Part shown: positions 36,754 to 46,539 of the stretch, piece after piece
Numbering within the stretch: the first letter of the stretch is position 1
How the letters are laid out: every line of letters begins with the position of its first letter
Assembly: GCF_943846705.1 (NCBI RefSeq)
Contig: NZ_OX044366.1
Coordinates: forward strand, 496,001 to 560,000
From: an uncultured Pseudomonas sp.
GTDB lineage: Bacteria; Pseudomonadota; Gammaproteobacteria; Pseudomonadales; Pseudomonadaceae
Length of the DNA: 64,000 nucleotides
Direction: 5' to 3'
The notes under the pieces: generated by a model
Database searches by the model: none
What the model was told of the DNA's origin: nothing
The model's input: the letters and a program-made list of their open reading frames with translations, nothing else
Position numbers and translations under genes: made by a program

Positions 36754-36796
36754 GCGCTCAGTGACGGCTACCGGGCGGGGAGCTGGCGGGCCTTGG

Positions 36797-37444
36797 TCAA
36801 GGCTGTTTGCCGCGCAACTGCAAGGCGTCCACCAGCCCCGCCGCAATCGCCATCCCCACCAAATCAGCAAGGGTTTCCGCCTGCATGCGCTTCATCACTC
36901 GCGAGCGGTAGAGGTCGATGGTTTTGACGCTGATGTCCAGCTGCTCAGCCATCTCGCGGTTGGTGTAACCGCGCACCAGCGGCAGCAGCACATCACGCTC
37001 ACGCGGGGTCAGGCTGGCCAGACATGCCTCTACCGCCTGCAAGCGTGGGTCCGCCTGCGCCGTCGCAGGCACATGACTCAAGGCCTGTTGCACACTGTCG
37101 AGCAGCAACTGTTCGTTGTAGGGCTTTTCGATAAAGTCCACGGCGCCGGCCCGGAAGGCGCGCACCACGATGGGCACATCGGCATGCCCGCTGACGAAGA
37201 TCACCGGCATCTGCAAACCGCGCGCGCGCAGCGTTTCCTGCACGTTCAGTCCGCCCATGCCGGGCATCCGTACATCCAGCAGTACACAGCCCTGGCTGTG
37301 CTCGTCACAGGCATCGAGAAACGCCTGCCCACTGGTGAACGGCAGCGCCTTGAGCCCCACCGACTCCAGCAGCCAGACGGTGGAGTCGAGCATGCCCTGG
37401 TCATCGTCGACCACATACACCCGTTGTTGCATCTGCAGGCTCAT
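36797..37444 (-). CDS. bfiR: FixJ-type response regulator, BfiR-like
   Basis: 215 residues. The receiver domain has VYVVDDD and phospho-acceptor Asp57 in VLLDVRMPGMGG. The C-terminal LuxR-type helix-turn-helix spans LTPRERDVLLPLVRGYTNREMAEQLDISVKTIDLYR. It is downstream of a PAS-type kinase and close to acyl-CoA synthetase, acyl-CoA dehydrogenase and MBL hydrolase genes. P. aeruginosa BfiRS has the same neighbours as I recall, hence the symbol; the control of biofilm initiation known there is not proven here. Start 37444 is first in frame. Confidence 0.7.
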   Translation of the reverse strand: MSLQMQQRVYVVDDDQGMLDSTVWLLESVGLKALPFTSGQAFLDACDEHSQGCVLLDVRMPGMGGLNVQETLRARGLQMPVIFVSGHADVPIVVRAFRAGAVDFIEKPYNEQLLLDSVQQALSHVPATAQADPRLQAVEACLASLTPRERDVLLPLVRGYTNREMAEQLDISVKTIDLYRSRVMKRMQAETLADLVGMAIAAGLVDALQLRGKQP

Positions 37445-37484
37445 GCCCTGCTCCTTTTATTGTTATGCATTGACACAGAACCTC

Positions 37485-39758
37485 TCAGGCCTCGACGCCA
37501 TCACCCCGTAACAGCGGCAGGCGGCACTCCAGGCATAGACCACCGGCCGTGCCTGGGTGCGCTTCCAGCGCGCCGCCAAAGCCTTCGAGGATGCTGCGGC
37601 TCATCGACAGCCCCAACCCCAGGCCCTCGGCCTTGCTGGTGTAGAACGGGGTGAAGATATGCTCCAGCTCGCCCTGCGCCACACCCGGCCCCTGATCCCA
37701 CACACGCACGCACAACTGGCCATCCTGCTCCACGGCGCTGAGCTCGATGCGCGACGCCTGGCCGGGATGGGCCTCGCGATTGGCATCAATCGCATTGCGC
37801 AGCAGATTGAGCAGCACCTGCTCCAGCAAAACCCGGTCGGCATACACCCGCGGCAGATTGTCCGCCAGTTGCTCGGCGATGGTCACCTGCCAATTGCTCG
37901 CTTCCCACTGGCACAGGCGCACCGCCTCGCGCGCCACACTGGCGATATCCAGCGCCTGGGTACGCCGCTGGCCCTTACGCAGAAAGGCCCGCAGGCGCTT
38001 GATTACTTCTGAGGCGTGCTTGGCGTGTTCGTTGATTCGCTCCAGACCCTGAGCCACCTTATCCGCCGCCTCGGGGTTGTCGCCCAGCGCCTTGAGGTAG
38101 CGCTGGCTGGCGCTGGCATAATTGACCACCGCGGCCAGCGGCTGGTTGATTTCATGGGCGATCCCCGACGCCAACTCGCCGAGGGTGACCAGCCGCGCGG
38201 TGTGCGCCAGCTCATCCTGATGGCGGCGCTGTTCGGCCTCGCGCAGTTCGCGCTCGGTCATGTCACGCGCCACCAGCGAGTAGTAATGCTCACCATCGCG
38301 CCCGCGGTGCGCCAGCAGCACCAGCGACACCGGCAGCGGCGCACGCGGGGCCAACGGCAACAATTGCACTTCCGCGCTCCACACCCCGGCGGTATCGGCG
38401 GCAGCCCAACCGTGCTGCTGCAATTGCTGAAAGTCGCTCGCGGCCAACAGCTGATCGAGCGGCGGTAACGGCTGATCATCCTGAATATTCAGCGCATGCC
38501 GGGCCGAGGGATTGAGGTGGGTCAGGTGACCGTCGGGATCGATAAACAACACCAAATCGGTATTGGCTTCCACCACCTCGGCCAGCCGCCGCTTGTTCTC
38601 TTCGGCCAGCACCCGCGCAGTGATATCGCGCGACACGCTGACCACCTCAACCACCGCGCCGGTATAGGTTTCGCGAATGCCACGGCTGGCGGTCTCAAAC
38701 CACAAGTAGTGACCGTCGCGACGGCGAATGCGATAGGTCATGGTGTGGTAGCCATCCTGCTCCAGGGCTTCACGGGTGCTGTCCACCAGATGCTGCTGAT
38801 CCTGCTCGTGGAACAGCGCCTGTACCAGCGTTCCGCGCAGCTCTTCCGGCCAGTAACCGAGCAGCGTCCAGCTGGCCGGCGAGGCATCGAGAAAGCGCCC
38901 ATCCGGGGTGTGCCGGGAAATCAGGTCAGTGGTGTTCTCGGTAATCAGTCGGTACAGGCGGCTGGCCTTGGCCGCGTCACGCTCGGCCTGCACCTGGGCG
39001 GTAGCCGGTCGGCAGCGCGCCAGTACCTGCTGCTCGGCAGCATCGGGCATAAAGGTCCACATCAGCACCTGGCCGGCATATTGTGCCTCCACCGCCTCAA
39101 TCGCGCGGTCCTGCTGTAGGCAGGCGCGCACTAGGTGCGCGGCGTTTACCGGCAACAAATCCGCCACCACCGCCAGCGGGCGTTCGCCCAGCAGCGCCTG
39201 CATGGCCGCATTCAGCTGCAGTGGCTGCGCCTCGCTATCCAGCAACAAACTGGGCTGCGGGTCACTGCCCAGCAACAGGCTGCCACGGGCCTGCTGCGGC
39301 AGTGTGGCGAGCAGCGCCAGGAGCAACTGATGCACCAGGCCAAGCCAATCGCTGCCAGCCTGTTCCTGCAACTCAATCAGCAGCAGATCGGCCTGCCCCT
39401 CATCCAGCGCCAGGGCCAACGCCTGGCCATGACTGAGCCCGGCACGCCGCACCCGTCCGGCCAGCCAGCATGGCAGCTGGCGTAACGCGGCCAACTCCAG
39501 CCGTGGCTCGTGCTGCAAGCGCTCGAACAACAGCTGATCACTGGCCTCGAGCGGGTCACCAAAACCCGGCGGCAGATGCGGCGCACTGCCTTCATAACTG
39601 TAAGTCGCCGTGCTCGCCTGCCAGCGCAGAAAGAACGCCTGGCGCACCTCGGGACAGGCATGCAGAGCCCGCAGTAAGGCATCGGCGCGCACCGCCAGCG
39701 GCAGGCACTCGCGCTGCATGCGCAACCAGCTGTGCAGCTGCACGGAGATTTCATTCAT
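37485..39758 (-). CDS. bfiS: PAS-domain sensor histidine kinase, BfiS-like
   Basis: 757 residues without clear membrane helices. The N-terminal 250 residues match no domain I recognise. One PAS-PAC follows (LYRLITENTTDLISRHTPDGRFLDASPASWTLLGY, with the PAC stretch YRIRRRDGHYLWFET), then a second weaker PAS (VVEANTDLVLFIDPDGHLTHLNPSA). The phospho-acceptor His is in GIAHEINQPLAAVVNYA and the ATPase G box is EGLGLGLSMSRSILEGFGG. It probably phosphorylates the regulator encoded 40 bases downstream. Start 39758 lies beside a divergent AT-rich promoter region. Confidence 0.72.
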   Translation of the reverse strand: MNEISVQLHSWLRMQRECLPLAVRADALLRALHACPEVRQAFFLRWQASTATYSYEGSAPHLPPGFGDPLEASDQLLFERLQHEPRLELAALRQLPCWLAGRVRRAGLSHGQALALALDEGQADLLLIELQEQAGSDWLGLVHQLLLALLATLPQQARGSLLLGSDPQPSLLLDSEAQPLQLNAAMQALLGERPLAVVADLLPVNAAHLVRACLQQDRAIEAVEAQYAGQVLMWTFMPDAAEQQVLARCRPATAQVQAERDAAKASRLYRLITENTTDLISRHTPDGRFLDASPASWTLLGYWPEELRGTLVQALFHEQDQQHLVDSTREALEQDGYHTMTYRIRRRDGHYLWFETASRGIRETYTGAVVEVVSVSRDITARVLAEENKRRLAEVVEANTDLVLFIDPDGHLTHLNPSARHALNIQDDQPLPPLDQLLAASDFQQLQQHGWAAADTAGVWSAEVQLLPLAPRAPLPVSLVLLAHRGRDGEHYYSLVARDMTERELREAEQRRHQDELAHTARLVTLGELASGIAHEINQPLAAVVNYASASQRYLKALGDNPEAADKVAQGLERINEHAKHASEVIKRLRAFLRKGQRRTQALDIASVAREAVRLCQWEASNWQVTIAEQLADNLPRVYADRVLLEQVLLNLLRNAIDANREAHPGQASRIELSAVEQDGQLCVRVWDQGPGVAQGELEHIFTPFYTSKAEGLGLGLSMSRSILEGFGGALEAHPGTAGGLCLECRLPLLRGDGVEA

Positions 39759-40003
39759 CCAGGTTGGCTCCTCAATACACCACGCGGCGCAGCCTGTCGG
39801 CGAGCATCAGGCCAACGGCCGCCAATTGCAAAGCGACCAAGGGCTAAGCGCCAGCAAATATATATAGTACATATACCATACAACTATAGTTTAACTTCCA
39901 TAAAAAGGCAGACGGATATATAACTAGAACCAGAACAATACCGGGTCTGCACTCAACCAATACGCACAGCGGCCCGAGCATCCAATCTGCCGTGGGTACT
40001 TGC
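39759..40003. promoter_or_regulatory. AT-rich divergent promoter region
   Basis: 245 bases between the sensor kinase and the acyl-CoA synthetase. The stretch 39855-39905 is unusually AT-rich (ATATATATAGTACATATACC) in a GC-rich genome, with possible -10 elements on both strands. It is a likely control region for both genes; no specific operator is identified. Confidence 0.5.
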
Positions 40004-41626
40004 ATGTCGATCTATGAACAGGGCCTTGAGCCTGCCGCTGTTAACCATATCGCCCTCTCGCCGCTGAGCTTTATCGAGCGCACCGCCAGTGTTTACCCGC
40101 ACTACCCGGCCGTGGTGCACGGCTCGATTCGCCGCGACTGGGCCGAGACCTACGCGCGCTGCCGGCGCCTGGCCTCGGCGCTGGCCGGCCGGGGTATCGG
40201 TAAAGGCGACACGGTGGCGGTGATGCTGCCGAACATTCCGCAGATGCTCGAAGCGCATTTCGGCGTGCCGATGATCGGCGCGGTGCTCAACCCGCTTAAC
40301 GTGCGCCTGGATGCCGAAGCCATCGCCTTTATGCTGCAACACGGCGAAGCCAAGGTGCTGATCACCGACCGCGAGTTTTCTGAGGTGATCCAGGCCGCCG
40401 TGGGCATGCTCGATCATCCGCCGCTGGTGATCGACGTCGACGACCCCGAGTACGGCGAAGGCCAAGCGGTCAGCGAGCTCGACTACGAGGCCTTTCTGGC
40501 CGAGGGCGACCCGCAGTTTGCCTGGCAGTGGCCGGCAGACGAATGGCAGGCGATCAGCCTCAACTACACCTCCGGCACCACCGGCAACCCCAAGGGCGTG
40601 GTCTACCACCACCGTGGCGCTTACCTGAACTCGCTGGGCAACCAGATGACCTGGGCCATGGGCAACCACCCGGTATACCTCTGGACCCTGCCGATGTTCC
40701 ACTGCAACGGCTGGTGCTACCCCTGGACCATCACCGCCCTGGCCGGCGTGCATGTGTTCTTGCGCCGCGTTGACCCGGCGAAGATTCTCACCCTGATTCG
40801 CAGCGAGCAGGTCACCCACATGTGCGGCGCACCGATTGTGCTCAACGCGCTGGTGAATATGCCAGCCGAAGCCAAGGCGGCCATCGATCACCCGGTCAAG
40901 GCCATGGTGGCCGGCGCGGCACCACCGGCCAAGGTGATTGGCGCGGTCGAAGAAATGGGCATCCACGTCACCCACGTTTACGGCCTGACCGAAGTGTACG
41001 GTCCGGTGACCCTGTGCGCCTGGCATGCCGAATGGGACGCCTTGCCGCTGGACGAGCGCGCGGTACTCAAATCCCGTCAGGGCGTGCGCTACCCAACGCT
41101 GGAAGGGGTGATGGTGGCCGACCCGAAAACCCTCGAGCCAACCCCGCGCGATGGCGAAACCATCGGCGAAATCTTTATGCGCGGCAACACCGTGATGAAG
41201 GGTTACCTGAAAAACCCCAGCGCCACCGCCGAGGCCTTTGCCGGCGACTGGTTCCACACCGGCGACCTGGCGGTGTGTCACCCGAACGGCTACGTGGAAA
41301 TCAGGGATCGCCTGAAAGACATCATTATCTCCGGCGGCGAGAACATCTCCACCATCGAGGTGGAAGGTGTGCTCTACCGTCACCCCGGGGTGCTCGAAGC
41401 CGCTGTGGTGGCCCGCCCGGATGAGAAATGGGGCGAGACGCCCTGCGCCTTTATCACCCTCAAGGCCGACCAACAGCAGGTCAGCGAGGCGAACATCATC
41501 AGCTTCTGCCGAGAACATCTGGCCGGTTTCAAAGTGCCAAAAACCGTGGTCTTCACCCAACTGCCGAAGACCAGCACCGGCAAGATCCAGAAGTTTGTCC
41601 TGCGCGATATGGCCAAGGCCTTGTAA
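40004..41626 (+). CDS. Acyl-CoA synthetase (AMP-forming)
   Basis: 540 residues. AMP-binding motifs: YTSGTTGNPKGVVYHH (P-loop-like), YGLTEVYGP and the C-terminal GDLAVCHPNGYVEIRDRLKDIIISGGENIS, then the catalytic lysine in KTSTGKIQKFVL. It activates a carboxylic acid, probably a medium- or short-chain fatty acid, to its CoA ester. It resembles AlkK-type synthetases; substrate not readable. Start 40004 (MSIYEQ) is preferred over 39992 for its fit to the family. It is first of a fatty-acid set. Confidence 0.85.
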   Translation: MSIYEQGLEPAAVNHIALSPLSFIERTASVYPHYPAVVHGSIRRDWAETYARCRRLASALAGRGIGKGDTVAVMLPNIPQMLEAHFGVPMIGAVLNPLNVRLDAEAIAFMLQHGEAKVLITDREFSEVIQAAVGMLDHPPLVIDVDDPEYGEGQAVSELDYEAFLAEGDPQFAWQWPADEWQAISLNYTSGTTGNPKGVVYHHRGAYLNSLGNQMTWAMGNHPVYLWTLPMFHCNGWCYPWTITALAGVHVFLRRVDPAKILTLIRSEQVTHMCGAPIVLNALVNMPAEAKAAIDHPVKAMVAGAAPPAKVIGAVEEMGIHVTHVYGLTEVYGPVTLCAWHAEWDALPLDERAVLKSRQGVRYPTLEGVMVADPKTLEPTPRDGETIGEIFMRGNTVMKGYLKNPSATAEAFAGDWFHTGDLAVCHPNGYVEIRDRLKDIIISGGENISTIEVEGVLYRHPGVLEAAVVARPDEKWGETPCAFITLKADQQQVSEANIISFCREHLAGFKVPKTVVFTQLPKTSTGKIQKFVLRDMAKAL

Positions 41627-41799
41627 GCGCCCAACCTCAGCAAGCATTTGTGTATGCACCCTCCCCCAGCAGCGGCACCACCGACATGTCGGCTTAGCGG
41701 CGGGTCGGTGCATACGCAAGCCCGCCGCAGAGGAAGGGATCAACACACCGTTTGTACAACAACAATAAAACCGGCCCCGAGGGCCGACGGAGATTTCTG

Positions 41800-43170
41800 A
41801 TGCAAGTATATAAACGCCGCGACGGCGACGAGCAGCCCCACTGGCCAGTCGGCCCGTTCAAAGTGCGCCTGCCCTTTGTCCACTACCGCTGGGAAACCGC
41901 GGAAATGCTCCAGGCGCTGATCATGTTCGTGGTCAGCCTGGCGATGATCCCGCTGCTGGAAAAATACCTCGGCCTGCCCTACGACGTAGCCCTGGCCTAT
42001 GTGGTGGTGTGCGGTGTCGGCTTTATGCTGCCAGCGCTGCTCGGCGTGCCCTTCGTGCCCGGTTGGATCACCCCCGGCATTCCGGTGGTCTTGCTGTTTC
42101 TCGGTAACTTCAAGCCCGGCCCAGAGGCGATTCAGGCACTGTTTGCCCTGCAATTTCTGGTCTTCGTGATCTTCCTGTTCCTCGGCGTCACCCGCCTGGG
42201 CAGCACCCTGGTCAGGCTGATTCCCAACTCGATGAAAGGCGGGATCATCATCGGTGCCGGTATCGCCGCACTGATGGGTGAAATCTCTACCGGTGGGCGC
42301 CTGGCCAATACGCCGATCTCTCTGGTGCTGGGTAGCCTGATCTGCCTGTACCTGATGTTCTCGGTGTCCTTTAAAGGCCTCACCGAGCGCGTGCCGCTGG
42401 CGCGCAAGATCGTCAACTACGGCATGGTGCCGGGCATGTTGATTGCGATTTTCATCGGCATTGCCGTGGGCGAGTACAAGATGCCCGACGTAAAATTCGG
42501 CATCACCGCGCCGGCCTTCGCCGAGATGTGGAACTACCTGCCGTTCAGCGTTGGCTTCCCCAGCCTGGATGTATTCCTGCTGGCCGTGCCTACGGCGGTG
42601 ATTGCTTACGTGATCGCCTTCGGCGACATCATCGTCGGTCAGTCACTGATGCAGCGCGCCGATGAACTGCGCACCGATGAAGTGATCGAGAACAACATCG
42701 ACCGCGTGCACCTGGTCACCGCCCTGCGCAACGCCCTGCATGCATTCTTCGCGCCTTACCCAGGTCTGGCCGGGCCGCTATGGACCGCCGTAGCGGCGAC
42801 CATGGCCGAGCGCTACAAGTACGGCCGCAAAGCCATGGACTCGATCTACAGCGGCGGCGGTACCTTCTGGATCACCGGTTTTATCGCCCTGTTTGCCCTG
42901 CCGCTGGTGAGTTTCTTCCAGCCGGTGCTGCCGGTTGCCCTGTCGCTGACCCTGATCCTCACCGGCTATATCTGCCTGATGGTCGGCTTCGAGCAGCTGA
43001 GCAACAACACCGAGCGCGGCGTCGCCGGCACCATGGGCGTGGTACTGGCCGTCTACGGCGCGGGCTGGGGCCTGGCTGCAGGTGCCGCGCTGTACATCCT
43101 GATCGAACGTACTCACCTGCTCAAATTCACCACTAAAACCTCCGTCAAAGGCCAAGCCGAGGCCGATTGA
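41800..43170 (+). CDS. NCS2-like (uracil/xanthine-type) permease
   Basis: 456 residues with about twelve membrane helices, resembling solute carrier family 23 (NCS2) or related purine/pyrimidine permeases: LIPNSMKGGIIIGAGIAALMGEI and IAFGDIIVGQSLMQRADELRTDEVIENN. The substrate cannot be fixed. Start 41800 (MQVYKRRDGDEQ) has GGAG seven bases upstream; the frame starts at 41752. It lies inside a fatty-acid gene set, which suggests an organic acid or similar substrate, but this is a guess. Confidence 0.65.
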   Translation: MQVYKRRDGDEQPHWPVGPFKVRLPFVHYRWETAEMLQALIMFVVSLAMIPLLEKYLGLPYDVALAYVVVCGVGFMLPALLGVPFVPGWITPGIPVVLLFLGNFKPGPEAIQALFALQFLVFVIFLFLGVTRLGSTLVRLIPNSMKGGIIIGAGIAALMGEISTGGRLANTPISLVLGSLICLYLMFSVSFKGLTERVPLARKIVNYGMVPGMLIAIFIGIAVGEYKMPDVKFGITAPAFAEMWNYLPFSVGFPSLDVFLLAVPTAVIAYVIAFGDIIVGQSLMQRADELRTDEVIENNIDRVHLVTALRNALHAFFAPYPGLAGPLWTAVAATMAERYKYGRKAMDSIYSGGGTFWITGFIALFALPLVSFFQPVLPVALSLTLILTGYICLMVGFEQLSNNTERGVAGTMGVVLAVYGAGWGLAAGAALYILIERTHLLKFTTKTSVKGQAEAD

Positions 43171-43176
43171 CCTTAC

Positions 43177-43207
43177 ACGGCCCACGTCATCGCGGGCCGT
43201 TTTTTTA
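43177..43207 (+). terminator. Terminator after the permease gene
   Basis: Seven-base stem ACGGCCC / GGGCCGT followed by seven Ts. Confidence 0.9.
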
Positions 43208-43362
43208 TACCCGAGCGCCCATGGCGGCGACCCTGCTGGTCGTCGCCACGCGGCGTTAACCATGGCCTGGCCATGGTTTTATTTCTGCAACAACCCAGGC
43301 GCCCTGACGTCTGAGCCGTTTAATCGCCGCGCCTTGCGCGGCATCTGTGCGAGAAACTGTCG

Positions 43363-45135
43363 ATGCCCGAGTACAACGCCCCGTTGCGCGACCTGCGCTT
43401 TGTCCTCCATGAAGTGTTCGATGCCCCAAGCCTGTGGGCACGTCTGCCGGCCCTGGCCGAAACGGTCGATGCCGACACCGCCGATGCCATTCTGGAGGAA
43501 GCCGCCAAAGTCACCGGCGGCTTGATCGCCCCGCTCAACCGCAGTGGTGATGAAGAAGGCGCGCAGTGGCTGAATGGCGATGTGCGCACCCCGGCGGGTT
43601 TCAAGCAAGCCTATGCCACCTACATTGAAGGCGGCTGGGTCGGTTTGGCCGGCAACCCAGCTTACGGCGGCATGGGCATGCCCAAGATGCTCGCCGTGGC
43701 GTTTGAAGAGATGCTCTACGCCGCCGGTTCCAGCTTCGCCCTGTATTCGGCGCTGAGTTCCGGGGCCTGCCTGGCCATCGACGCCCACGCCAGCGAAGAA
43801 CTGAAAACCACCTACCTGCCGCCGATGTACGAAGGCCGCTGGGCCGGCTCCATGTGCCTGACCGAAGCCCATGCCGGCACAGACCTGGGCATCATCCGCA
43901 CCAAGGCCGAACCGCAAGCCGATGGCAGCTACCAGATCAGCGGCAGCAAGATCTTTATCACCGGTGGCGAGCAGGACCTGACCGAAAACATCATCCATCT
44001 GGTACTGGCCAAGCTGCCCGACGCCCCCGCCGGCGCACGCGGCATCTCGCTGTTTCTGGTGCCCAAGGTGCTGGTCAATGCCGACGGTAGCCTGGCGGCG
44101 CGCAACGCGGTGAGCTGCGGTTCGATCGAACACAAGATGGGCATCAAGGCCTCGGCCACCTGCGTGATGAACTTCGACGGTGCCACCGGCTACCTGATCG
44201 GCGAGCCAAACAAAGGCCTGGCGGCGATGTTCACCATGATGAACTACGAGCGCCTGTCCATCGGCATCCAGGGCATTGGTTGCGCCGAAGCCTCTTACCA
44301 GGCCGCTCGCGACTACGCCCGCGAACGCCTGCAAAGCCGTTCCGCCAGCGGCCCGGAAGCGCAGGACAAAGCCGCCGACCCGATCATCGTGCACGCCGAT
44401 GTGCGGCGCATGCTGCTGACCATGAAGGCCCTCACCGAAGGCGGCCGGGCGTTTGCCTGCTATGTCGGCCAACAGCTTGACCTCAGCAAGTTCAGCGACG
44501 ACAGCAGCGAGCGCCAGGCCGCCGACGCCTTGGTCGCCCTGCTCACCCCGGTGGCCAAGGCGTTTTTCACCGACACCGGGTTGGACAGCTGCATCCATGG
44601 CCAACAGGTTTTCGGTGGCCACGGTTATATCCGCGAATGGGGCCAGGAACAACTGGTGCGCGACGTGCGCATCGCGCAGATCTACGAAGGCACCAATGGT
44701 ATCCAGGCCCTCGACCTGCTCGGGCGTAAGGTGATCGCCAATGGCGGCGTGGCCCTGCGCCAGTTCACCGCGGAGATCCGCCGCTTCGCCGAACAGCCCG
44801 ACACGCCGTATGCCGCTGCTCTGCTGGATGCCGTCGAGCGCCTGGAGCGCACCAGCAGCTGGCTGCAGGAGCGCGCCGCCGGCAACCCGCACGAAACCGG
44901 CGCGGCCTCGGTGGAATACCTGCACCTGTTCGGCTACACCGCCTACGCCTGGATGTGGGCGCGCATGGCCGCCGTGGCTCAGGCCAAGTGCAGCGAGGAT
45001 GAGGCGTTTTACAGCGCCAAGCTGGCCACTGCCGAGTTCTTCTTCGCCCGCCTGCTGCCGCGTAGCCTGACCCTGGAAGCCAGCATCCGCGCCGGCAGCG
45101 ACTCGCTCTACGGCCTGCGCGCCGAGCAATTCTGA
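43363..45135 (+). CDS. Acyl-CoA dehydrogenase with C-terminal extension
   Basis: 590 residues, the long class with an additional C-terminal helical domain. FAD/substrate motifs: GSMCLTEAHAGTDLG, ISGSKIFITGGEQD, FGGHGYIREWGQEQLVRD, and the YEGTNGIQALDLLGRKV stretch near the usual catalytic glutamate region. It oxidises acyl-CoA to enoyl-CoA in beta-oxidation; chain length unknown. It is separated from the permease by a terminator, so has its own promoter. The equivalent in P. aeruginosa lies next to an acyl-CoA synthetase gene. Confidence 0.9.
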   Translation: MPEYNAPLRDLRFVLHEVFDAPSLWARLPALAETVDADTADAILEEAAKVTGGLIAPLNRSGDEEGAQWLNGDVRTPAGFKQAYATYIEGGWVGLAGNPAYGGMGMPKMLAVAFEEMLYAAGSSFALYSALSSGACLAIDAHASEELKTTYLPPMYEGRWAGSMCLTEAHAGTDLGIIRTKAEPQADGSYQISGSKIFITGGEQDLTENIIHLVLAKLPDAPAGARGISLFLVPKVLVNADGSLAARNAVSCGSIEHKMGIKASATCVMNFDGATGYLIGEPNKGLAAMFTMMNYERLSIGIQGIGCAEASYQAARDYARERLQSRSASGPEAQDKAADPIIVHADVRRMLLTMKALTEGGRAFACYVGQQLDLSKFSDDSSERQAADALVALLTPVAKAFFTDTGLDSCIHGQQVFGGHGYIREWGQEQLVRDVRIAQIYEGTNGIQALDLLGRKVIANGGVALRQFTAEIRRFAEQPDTPYAAALLDAVERLERTSSWLQERAAGNPHETGAASVEYLHLFGYTAYAWMWARMAAVAQAKCSEDEAFYSAKLATAEFFFARLLPRSLTLEASIRAGSDSLYGLRAEQF

Positions 45136-45189
45136 CGCCCACTCGCCACCGCCACATGGCGGCAACTGCGCTCAACGGTTGAGCGTTTG

Positions 45190-45220
45190 CGCGACGCCCT
45201 GATTGGGCGTCGCGTTTTTT
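45190..45220 (+). terminator. Terminator after the acyl-CoA dehydrogenase gene
   Basis: Perfect ten-base stem CGCGACGCCC / GGGCGTCGCG with loop TGATT, followed by six Ts. A smaller hairpin GCTCAA-CGG-TTGAGC precedes it. Confidence 0.92.
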
Positions 45221-45259
45221 ATTCGAGCCACTGGCTGCCCCGGCAGCACGAGGAAGCAC

Positions 45260-46438
45260 ATGCAAGAAGTCGTCATAGTCGCCGCCACCCGCACCGCCAT
45301 CGGCGCCTTTCAGGGAACGTTGAGCAGCGTTGCTGCTGTTGATCTGGGTGCCGCCGTCATCCGCCGCCTGCTGGCAGACACTGGCCTGCCCGCCGAGCAG
45401 GTGGATGAAGTCATACTCGGCCAAGTGCTCACCGCCGGTGCCGGGCAGAATCCGGCTCGCCAGAGCACACTCAAAGCCGGCCTGCCACACACCGTGCCGG
45501 CGCTGACCCTGAACAAAGTCTGTGGCTCTGGTCTTAAAGCCGTGATCATGGCGGCCCAGGCGATCCGCTGTGGTGACGCCGAGGTGATCATCGCCGGCGG
45601 CCAGGAAAACATGAGCCAGTCACCGCACGTCTTGAGCGGTTCGCGCAATGGCCTGCGCATGGGCCACGGCCAGCTGCTCGACACAATGATCCACGATGGC
45701 CTGTGGGATGCCTTCAACGATTACCACATGGGCATCACTGCCGAGAACCTGGCCGAGCAATACGGCATCAGCCGCACCGAGCAGGATGACTTCGCCGCCC
45801 GCTCGCAGCAGCTCGCCTGCGCCGCAGTCGAGGCCGGGCGCTTTGCCAACGAGATCACCCCGATCGAAATCCCCCAGCGCAAGGGTGACAGCCTGATCGT
45901 TGCCGCCGATGAACAGCCGCGCGCCAGCAGCACTCTGGAGGCCCTGGGCAAAGTGCGCCCGGCGTTCAAGCGTGACGGCAGCGTCACCGCCGGCAATGCC
46001 TCAACCTTGAATGACGGCGCGGCCGCCGTGCTGCTGATGAGCGCGCGCAAGGCCGCCGAGCTGAACCTGCCGGTGCTGGCGCGGATCAAGGCCCACGCCA
46101 GTGCCGGCGTCGACCCGGCGACCATGGGCATTGGCCCGGTATTCGCCACCCGCCGCACCCTGGAGAAAGCCGACTGGCGCCTGGAGCAACTCGACCTGAT
46201 CGAGGCCAATGAAGCCTTCGCCGCCCAGGCCATTGCGGTCGGCCGCGAACTGCAGTGGGACAGCGCCAAGGTCAACGTAAACGGCGGTGCCATCGCACTG
46301 GGTCACCCGATCGGTGCGTCCGGCTGCCGTATTCTGGTCAGCCTGATCCATGAAATGCTCCGCCGTGACGCCCATAAAGGCCTGGCCACCCTGTGCATCG
46401 GCGGCGGTCAAGGTGTAGCGTTGGCCATCGAACGCTAG
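45260..46438 (+). CDS. Acetyl-CoA C-acetyltransferase (thiolase)
   Basis: 392 residues, full length. The nucleophilic cysteine lies in NKVCGSGLKAVIMAAQAI and the second active-site motifs are GGAIALGHPIGASG and LCIGGGQGVALAIE. It either cleaves acetoacetyl-CoA or forms it from two acetyl-CoA. GAGGAAGCAC precedes ATG 45260. The chain-length specificity (AtoB/PhaA versus FadA) is not decided; the length and motifs favour the degradative or biosynthetic acetyl type. Confidence 0.92.
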   Translation: MQEVVIVAATRTAIGAFQGTLSSVAAVDLGAAVIRRLLADTGLPAEQVDEVILGQVLTAGAGQNPARQSTLKAGLPHTVPALTLNKVCGSGLKAVIMAAQAIRCGDAEVIIAGGQENMSQSPHVLSGSRNGLRMGHGQLLDTMIHDGLWDAFNDYHMGITAENLAEQYGISRTEQDDFAARSQQLACAAVEAGRFANEITPIEIPQRKGDSLIVAADEQPRASSTLEALGKVRPAFKRDGSVTAGNASTLNDGAAAVLLMSARKAAELNLPVLARIKAHASAGVDPATMGIGPVFATRRTLEKADWRLEQLDLIEANEAFAAQAIAVGRELQWDSAKVNVNGGAIALGHPIGASGCRILVSLIHEMLRRDAHKGLATLCIGGGQGVALAIER

Positions 46439-46539
46439 ACCTGCACGACGCGAGCGGGTATCACCCTAAGGTGTAATAGTCGCCGGCGGCGGCACCCGCC
46501 ACCCTGACAACAACACCCGCACAACAAGAAGAGAAGCCC

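Noticed and set aside
39953..41746. 597-codon minus-strand frame
   Set aside because: Antisense of the acyl-CoA synthetase, whose motifs are complete on the plus strand.
43279..45165. 628-codon minus-strand frame
   Set aside because: It is the antisense of the acyl-CoA dehydrogenase, an effect of high GC at the third position; the translation is low-complexity and matches no family.
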